The position numbers and the translations under genes are program-made. The notes under the pieces were generated by a model. The model saw nothing but the letters and a program-made list of their open reading frames with translations, made no database searches and was not told where the DNA came from. DNA of 27,266 nt from Bryobacteraceae bacterium. Lineage in GTDB: Bacteria > Acidobacteriota > Terriglobia > Bryobacterales > Bryobacteraceae. Numbering within the stretch: position 1 is the first letter of the stretch; each line of letters starts with the position of its first letter. The DNA lies in contig JASHWA010000625.1 of assembly GCA_030044325.1 (NCBI GenBank), positions 1-27,266 of the forward strand. The letters are read 5' to 3'. This document shows, one piece after another, positions 23,373-27,266 of the stretch.

Positions 23373-24053
23373 TTACTCCCGCGCCATATGATTTGCGAGA
23401 TTGGCCGCGCTTCCGGCCAGCAGCGCATTCTGGAATGCCTGGGTAGAGGCGAGCTGCGCGAATGCGTTGTCCTTGAGCAGGCTCTGGAAGGCCCCGGAGG
23501 TGACCAGGTGCGCGAACAGGTCGCTGCGCGCCAGGCTCACCAGCGCTTGGTTGTTCACCAGTTGCGCGAAAGCATCGTTGTTCTGAAGCGCAGCGTAGGC
23601 GGCATTCTGCTCCAGGCCGGCGAACAGGTGACCCCCGCTCGGCCCATTCCCGCCGGCGATTCCCTGGGCCGCAGAGTTTTGGAGCAGCGCGGCAAATGAC
23701 TGGTCCTGTGCGAGGCGAAGAAAGGCCGGGTCGGACAGCAGTCCCACGAACGCTTGATCCTTCGACAGTTGCGCGAAGGATTCGCTCTGGAGCAGTTCCT
23801 GGAACGCGGCGTTATGCTCGAGAGCCTTGAACTGGCTGCTGGCGATGACAGCGTTGATGGCGACGGGAGCAGTGCCGGCGGCATCGACATCGGCGCTCGC
23901 GACGCGGCCGTCGCGATAGACGTCGCGCTTGCCGATGGCGCCCTGGATTTTTTCCGGCAGAATCTGCGCGCCGGAGAAATACAGAAGCGCGGCGGCGGCA
24001 ATCAGCGCGCCACCGATCAAAATCGGGAAGCGAAATCTACGCAGCGTCGTCAT
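23373..24053 (-). CDS. Membrane-anchored nonapeptide-repeat protein of unknown function
   Basis: 226 residues from the ATG at 24053, chosen because GAGGA lies 8-9 bases upstream; an earlier in-frame start at 24092 lacks this. One N-terminal membrane helix (about 9-27) is followed by a linker (28-72) and then fourteen 9-residue repeats in two blocks: six units (73-126) and eight units (142-213), separated by a glycine-rich 15-residue spacer. The consensus is x-[AS]-F-x-x-L-x-x-[DNS]. Phe (or Tyr/Leu) occurs at exact 9-residue steps (75, 84, 93, 102, 111, 120; 144, 153, 162, 171, 180, 189, 198, 207) and Leu three residues later. I do not recognise a family. It is the first gene of the operon with the protease-barrel protein and PrsW. 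Confidence 0.8.
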   Translation of the reverse strand: MTTLRRFRFPILIGGALIAAAALLYFSGAQILPEKIQGAIGKRDVYRDGRVASADVDAAGTAPVAINAVIASSQFKALEHNAAFQELLQSESFAQLSKDQAFVGLLSDPAFLRLAQDQSFAALLQNSAAQGIAGGNGPSGGHLFAGLEQNAAYAALQNNDAFAQLVNNQALVSLARSDLFAHLVTSGAFQSLLKDNAFAQLASTQAFQNALLAGSAANLANHMARE

Positions 24054-24182
24054 GGCGTGATCCTCGTTCGGCAGCATTCCGGCGGACGGCATTTTCGTCA
24101 GATGTCAGACAAAGATATCACAAATGCATGACTAAGCGGAAAACTTATCGTGAGCCGGAAAAAATCGGAAGCTGCGGCTGCA

Positions 24183-24515
24183 TCAGAACGAGGCGAGAGC
24201 CTGGTCGGCCGAATCGAAAACGGTGAACAGATCGATGAGGCGCGTCATTTCGAAAACCTGGCGTGGGAGCCCCTTCAGTCCGCACAGGATGAGCGATCCC
24301 GAGGCGGACTGGAGCCTTTGCGCGACCGCCAGAAAAGATCGCAGTCCCATGCTGCTGACGTATTCGAGGCCGGTGAGTTCGGCGATCAGATGCTTGTAAC
24401 CCGATCGAATCCAGAGGTCGCACGCCCGTTCAAACTGCGGCGCCTTCTCGGCATCCATCCGGCCGGTGATGGTGAGGACCACGGCGTTAGCTTGTTCGCG
24501 GGCTTGAATGTTCAT
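24183..24515 (-). CDS. STAS-domain protein (anti-sigma factor antagonist type)
   Basis: 110 residues, one STAS domain of the SpoIIAA/RsbV kind: VVLTITGRMDAEKAPQFE, then HLIAELTGLEYVSSMGLRSFL. The phosphorylatable serine is Ser55 by alignment to the D-S-[ST]-G-L motif; the preceding Asp is Ser here, as in many YISSAGLR-type members. Such proteins free a sigma factor or regulate a partner when dephosphorylated. No anti-sigma kinase gene lies in the window. It is 129 bases upstream of the repeat-protein operon on the same strand. It may be a separate unit. Confidence 0.88.
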   Translation of the reverse strand: MNIQAREQANAVVLTITGRMDAEKAPQFERACDLWIRSGYKHLIAELTGLEYVSSMGLRSFLAVAQRLQSASGSLILCGLKGLPRQVFEMTRLIDLFTVFDSADQALASF

Positions 24516-24616
24516 GAAGGCGACGATTCAGAATACAGGAAACACAATGTTCGCTTCCAACACCGCGGGTTGCAAGGCGGCATTCATCTGAGCCGGCGAA
24601 ACGCTCCACTCTTCGA

Positions 24617-24814
24617 ATGAATCTGAATGATAGAGAACCTATGGCGCCGCAACCTGTATGTCCCCGATGTGGTTGGGAGATGGAACTCGTGGATTTTGCG
24701 GGATTGGGGCCGTCGTCCGACCCGCTCCGCCTGTGTCCCCATTGTTACTTAGTGACCTGGACGGCCTTCGGCGAAGTGCGGGTCGGCCAGGGGATACCAG
24801 TCCAGAGAAATTAG
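24617..24814 (+). CDS. Small zinc-ribbon protein of unknown function
   Basis: 65 residues (or 57 from the ATG at 24641). Two CxxC pairs, CPRC (15-18) and CPHC (40-43), are spaced like a treble-clef zinc ribbon, and the segment between is hydrophobic (WEMELVDFAGLG). Short proteins with this layout are common and mostly uncharacterised. No strong ribosome-binding site precedes either start. The gene is divergent from the STAS gene and separated from it by about 100 bases. Confidence 0.5.
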   Translation: MNLNDREPMAPQPVCPRCGWEMELVDFAGLGPSSDPLRLCPHCYLVTWTAFGEVRVGQGIPVQRN

Positions 24815-24821
24815 GACGTTC

Positions 24822-24842
24822 ATATACTTGACGCAGCCGTCG
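24822..24842. repeat. Short direct repeat, copy 1
   Basis: ATATACTTGACGCAGCCGTCG differs at 2 of 21 positions from the copy at 26210-26230, in the same orientation; weaker similarity continues for some 15 bases to the right of both. The two copies flank the gene at 24957-26141. Confidence 0.5.
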
Positions 24843-24956
24843 ACCCGGTGTCGCCGCGCACCCACTGCGCTGGCGAGCCCCTTGGGGACGTCCCTCTCCG
24901 CTGGTTGCAGGGAAGCATCTTGACGCCGAACTTGGGGCCGCGTTGTGCGCACTCCA

Positions 24957-26141
24957 TCAGATCTTCCGCGCGCGGATCACCACGCGGTACGTGTTTTCGG
25001 CGTTCAGATTGATCAGCACCACGGACGCGCGCCCCTGGTAGGTCCCCAACGTCGCCGATTGTGAACATCCGGACACCTCCCACCCCGCGGGAAGAAGCAC
25101 CGTGTTGCGAAGACCGTGCAAGGAGCGGTCGAAGATCAGTGTGCCGCCGCCATCGACCTTGTAAGTGTTGTCCTTCAAGGTGCCCGTGATTTTGATGTGC
25201 GCGCTTTGCTTGTCGTCCGTAATGGGGACCTCCAGGCCGATGGTTTCCCGGCCGCCAGCCGCCTTGAGCGCGAACGGTTTGGCCGTGTCCAGATCGATCA
25301 CCTTCAAATCCTGCAAAGCCAGATAAGAAAGCGAATCCAGCCGCTCGCTGCTGCCCTTGCGATAATCGCTATAAATCTGCTCGACTTTGATCGCGTGCGT
25401 CTGCGGCGCGTCCAAATCGTACAGCGTTTTCACATCGTCAAAGAACATATCGGTGTAGTCGGACGGCGGAAATTGCGCGGTCGTCTTGCGCGCGTGAATC
25501 GTTACCGGATTGCTCTGTCCGCTGGGATTCGCAAACGCCAGCTTTAACTGCCCGCTCGCGGTAGTGCTGAGCTGCGCGGCCACGTTGGATGAAATGAAGG
25601 CAAACCCCGGCGGCAGCAGAACGCCGAGGCGGTAGCCGCTCAGGCTGCGAACCCACACAATATCTTCGCCGTGCATCATGTAGGTGCGCGCGTCCTGGTA
25701 GGTTTTGTAGATCAACACTCGTCCCACACCGCCTTCCGGAACGGGAATCGGCAACGTAGCGTGAATCGCGTGCGTCTCGGGATCGTTTGGATCGGGCTGA
25801 TAGGTGAACTTGAGCGGCTTGCCGGTGCGCGGGTCGTACACCTCGATGCCGGAGCCTTCGCTCCCACCGCGCGTCGCGTTGACCAGTTCCGTCGCCCCGG
25901 CGCGCGTCTCTTCGGGAAGAAAACGAATGCGAAAGGACTCGCTGCCGGGCGCCAGAATCTCATATTCCGTGTAGGCGTCTTGCGTGAACAGCCGCGTGAC
26001 CGGAGGAGTCGGCCGCAGCGATCCGTCCGGATTGGTCCCGCCGGGAAATGCGTTGTTCGCGCCTCTGCCCTGGCGCCCCTGACCGGATAGATGAGGGAGC
26101 ATGGCAGCCGCGAGCACCAGGGGCAACGCGAGTCGTAGCAT
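24957..26141 (-). CDS. Secreted protein of unknown function
   Basis: 394 residues with a signal peptide (1-20, ending HLSGQ). The mature part starts with a Gly/Asn/Pro-rich stretch (GRQGRGANNAFPGGTNPDG) and is then beta-rich throughout, with many short strands (SFRIRFLPEE, YRLGVLLPPGFAF, IGLEVPITDDKQSAHIKITG) and a final strand YRVVIRARKI. No catalytic motif, lipobox or membrane helix was seen, and no family was recognised. A periplasmic or extracellular beta-sandwich protein is likely. It is a single gene, divergent from the tannase with 222 bases between, and flanked by the two short direct repeats. Confidence 0.7.
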   Translation of the reverse strand: MLRLALPLVLAAAMLPHLSGQGRQGRGANNAFPGGTNPDGSLRPTPPVTRLFTQDAYTEYEILAPGSESFRIRFLPEETRAGATELVNATRGGSEGSGIEVYDPRTGKPLKFTYQPDPNDPETHAIHATLPIPVPEGGVGRVLIYKTYQDARTYMMHGEDIVWVRSLSGYRLGVLLPPGFAFISSNVAAQLSTTASGQLKLAFANPSGQSNPVTIHARKTTAQFPPSDYTDMFFDDVKTLYDLDAPQTHAIKVEQIYSDYRKGSSERLDSLSYLALQDLKVIDLDTAKPFALKAAGGRETIGLEVPITDDKQSAHIKITGTLKDNTYKVDGGGTLIFDRSLHGLRNTVLLPAGWEVSGCSQSATLGTYQGRASVVLINLNAENTYRVVIRARKI

Positions 26142-26209
26142 ATAAAGGCGATTCTACTTGAAAAACGGCGTTCCGCAACACGCTGGCTATATAGGTCCAG
26201 GCCCCGTCA

Positions 26210-26230
26210 ATACACTTGACCCAGCCGTCG
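26210..26230. repeat. Short direct repeat, copy 2
   Basis: Second copy of the 21-base repeat described at 24822-24842. It lies in the divergent intergenic region 26142-26363. No clear promoter boxes were recognised in this gap. Confidence 0.5.
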
Positions 26231-26363
26231 GACACGCCTCGTCACGCAGCGCGCTGCGCCCGCGCACTTTTGGAAAATTCCTCGAGCCGTTTGCGCGATA
26301 GCACGGGAGCGCGTTGGGCATCGGTCTCACCGCGCGCTTGCGTACAGGAATAGAATCTTGAGT

Positions 26364-27266
26364 ATGACTTTCCGGCGCATTCCATTTCTGCTTGCGGCCT
26401 ATGCAGGGATTCTGGCCGCATCTCCATGCGACAGCCTGAGCAACATCAAGCTCGCCGCGACCACCATCGGGTCGGCCAAAATAGTCGAGCCGGGCGCGTT
26501 CACTCCCCCCGGCGGCCGCGGCGGCGCGCTGTTCAAGAAACTTCCGTCATTTTGCCGCGTCGAAGGCGTCATCGCGCCCAGCCAGGATTCGCACATCGAA
26601 TTCGAGGTGTGGCTGCCCGAATCGAGCGCCTGGAACGGCAGGCTGCTCGGCGTCGGCAACGGCGGATTCGCCGGCTCGATCTCCTACCCGCAGATGGCCC
26701 AGGCGATCGCGGCCGGATACGCGGTTTCCAGCACCGACACCGGCCATGAAGCCGGCGCGACCGACGGCGATTGGGGGTTGGGACATTTCGAAAAAATCGT
26801 CGACTACGGCTATCGCGCCGTGCACGAGACGGCCGTGCAGTCGAAGGCCGTCGTCAAGTCGTTGTACGGCTCGCAGGCGAAGCATTCCTATTTCAACGGC
26901 TGCTCGAACGGAGGCCGGCAGGCGCTCATGGAGGCGCAGCGCTACCCCACCGATTACGACGGCATCGTCGCGGGCGCGCCGGCGAATTATTTTACGCACA
27001 TCGGCGTGGGCTTCGTGTGGGACGGGCAGGCGCTCGATGAAGAGCCGGCCACCTTCATTCCGCCCAAGAAGCTGGCGCTGATCGAATCGGCGGCGGACGC
27101 GCAATGCGATGCGCTCGATGGGGTCAAGGACGGCGTGATCGAAAATCCCACGCGCTGCCATTTCGATCCCGACGTGCTCGCGTGCAAGGGCGCGGATTCG
27201 GATACGTGCCTGACCGCTCCGCAGCTTGCCGCGCTCAAGAAGGTTTATGAAGGGCCGAAGAATTCC
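26364..27266 (+). CDS. Tannase/feruloyl esterase family protein, 5' part (cut by window edge)
   Basis: Secreted esterase that would cleave galloyl or feruloyl esters of plant phenolics. 301 codons are open to the end of the window; the family is usually 500-600 residues, so the catalytic Asp and His lie outside. A signal peptide (about 1-20) is followed by PCDSLSNIKL and the WNGRLLGVGNGGFAGSI oxyanion-side segment. The nucleophile elbow GCSNGGRQ has Ser181, and its Cys180 pairs with a Cys near the catalytic His in the family. The calcium-loop region DALDGVKDGVI lies at 249-259, and the CHFDP segment follows. The ATG at 26364 has no strong ribosome-binding site but is the only start in front of the signal peptide. 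Confidence 0.92.
   Translation, partial: MTFRRIPFLLAAYAGILAASPCDSLSNIKLAATTIGSAKIVEPGAFTPPGGRGGALFKKLPSFCRVEGVIAPSQDSHIEFEVWLPESSAWNGRLLGVGNGGFAGSISYPQMAQAIAAGYAVSSTDTGHEAGATDGDWGLGHFEKIVDYGYRAVHETAVQSKAVVKSLYGSQAKHSYFNGCSNGGRQALMEAQRYPTDYDGIVAGAPANYFTHIGVGFVWDGQALDEEPATFIPPKKLALIESAADAQCDALDGVKDGVIENPTRCHFDPDVLACKGADSDTCLTAPQLAALKKVYEGPKNS

Noticed and set aside
1..27266. CRISPR array, tRNA or rRNA genes, prophage
   Set aside because: No regularly spaced direct repeats, no cloverleaf or rRNA-like stretch and no phage genes were noticed when reading both strands; no covariance-model search could be run.

Overview
The window is a GC-rich bacterial chromosome segment, most consistent with an Acidobacteriota genome of the Solibacter/Bryobacter type. 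This placement is an inference. It rests on the gene content (V-type ATPase, an OmcA/MtrC-type decaheme cytochrome, a protease-propeller-barrel protein, a tannase), on a C-terminal remnant of a TPR Ser/Thr kinase of the kind common in that phylum, and on the interspersed palindromic repeats. No rRNA, tRNA or CRISPR array was seen.

Layout. (1) 1-1475, + strand: the end of a V-type ATPase operon (subunit B cut by the window edge, then subunit D). (2) 1583-3842: a retinol-saturase/phytoene-desaturase-like flavoenzyme and a divergent TetR regulator. Their shared promoter region carries a 52-bp dyad made of two ATGTTG-N7-CAACAT operators. (3) 3843-6200: a gene graveyard. A NarJ/TorD-type chaperone pseudogene is split by a degenerate IS630 copy, preceded by a small twin-arginine ORF and followed on the right by a PRPP-synthetase-like pseudogene. 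(4) 6220-16206, - strand: a nine-gene respiratory operon with a sigma-54-type promoter at its head and a hairpin/U-tract terminator at its end. The order is Rieske protein, cytochrome b, membrane-anchored nonaheme cytochrome, monoheme cytochrome, histidine kinase, NtrC-type sigma-54 activator, four-domain tetraheme cytochrome, OmcA/MtrC-type decaheme cytochrome and a second monoheme cytochrome. (5) 16290-17250: a candidate enhancer site plus remnants of a Ser/Thr kinase and of a receiver-domain protein. (6) 17254-18977: a zinc-type/quinone oxidoreductase and an isoprenylcysteine methyltransferase-like membrane protein. A small palindromic repeat element (19016-19124) lies just upstream. (7) 19396-24053, - strand: a three-gene operon. 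It encodes a membrane-anchored protein built from fourteen 9-residue repeats, a 975-residue secreted gluzincin plus beta-propeller plus probable outer-membrane barrel, and a PrsW-type intramembrane protease. (8) 24183-27266: a STAS-domain protein, a small zinc-ribbon protein, an unrecognised secreted protein and the 5' part of a tannase/feruloyl esterase.

How the genes may work together. The large cytochrome operon looks like a complete quinol-to-extracellular-acceptor route. Rieske/cytochrome b would oxidise menaquinol, the nonaheme protein would replace cytochrome c1, small and tetraheme cytochromes would carry electrons through the periplasm, and the decaheme protein would be the terminal reductase. 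Expression is probably controlled by the operon's own two-component system through the sigma-54 promoter. The three-gene operon at 19396-24053 joins two proteases of different catalytic type with a novel-looking repeat protein. It is the best candidate in the window for an undescribed envelope system.
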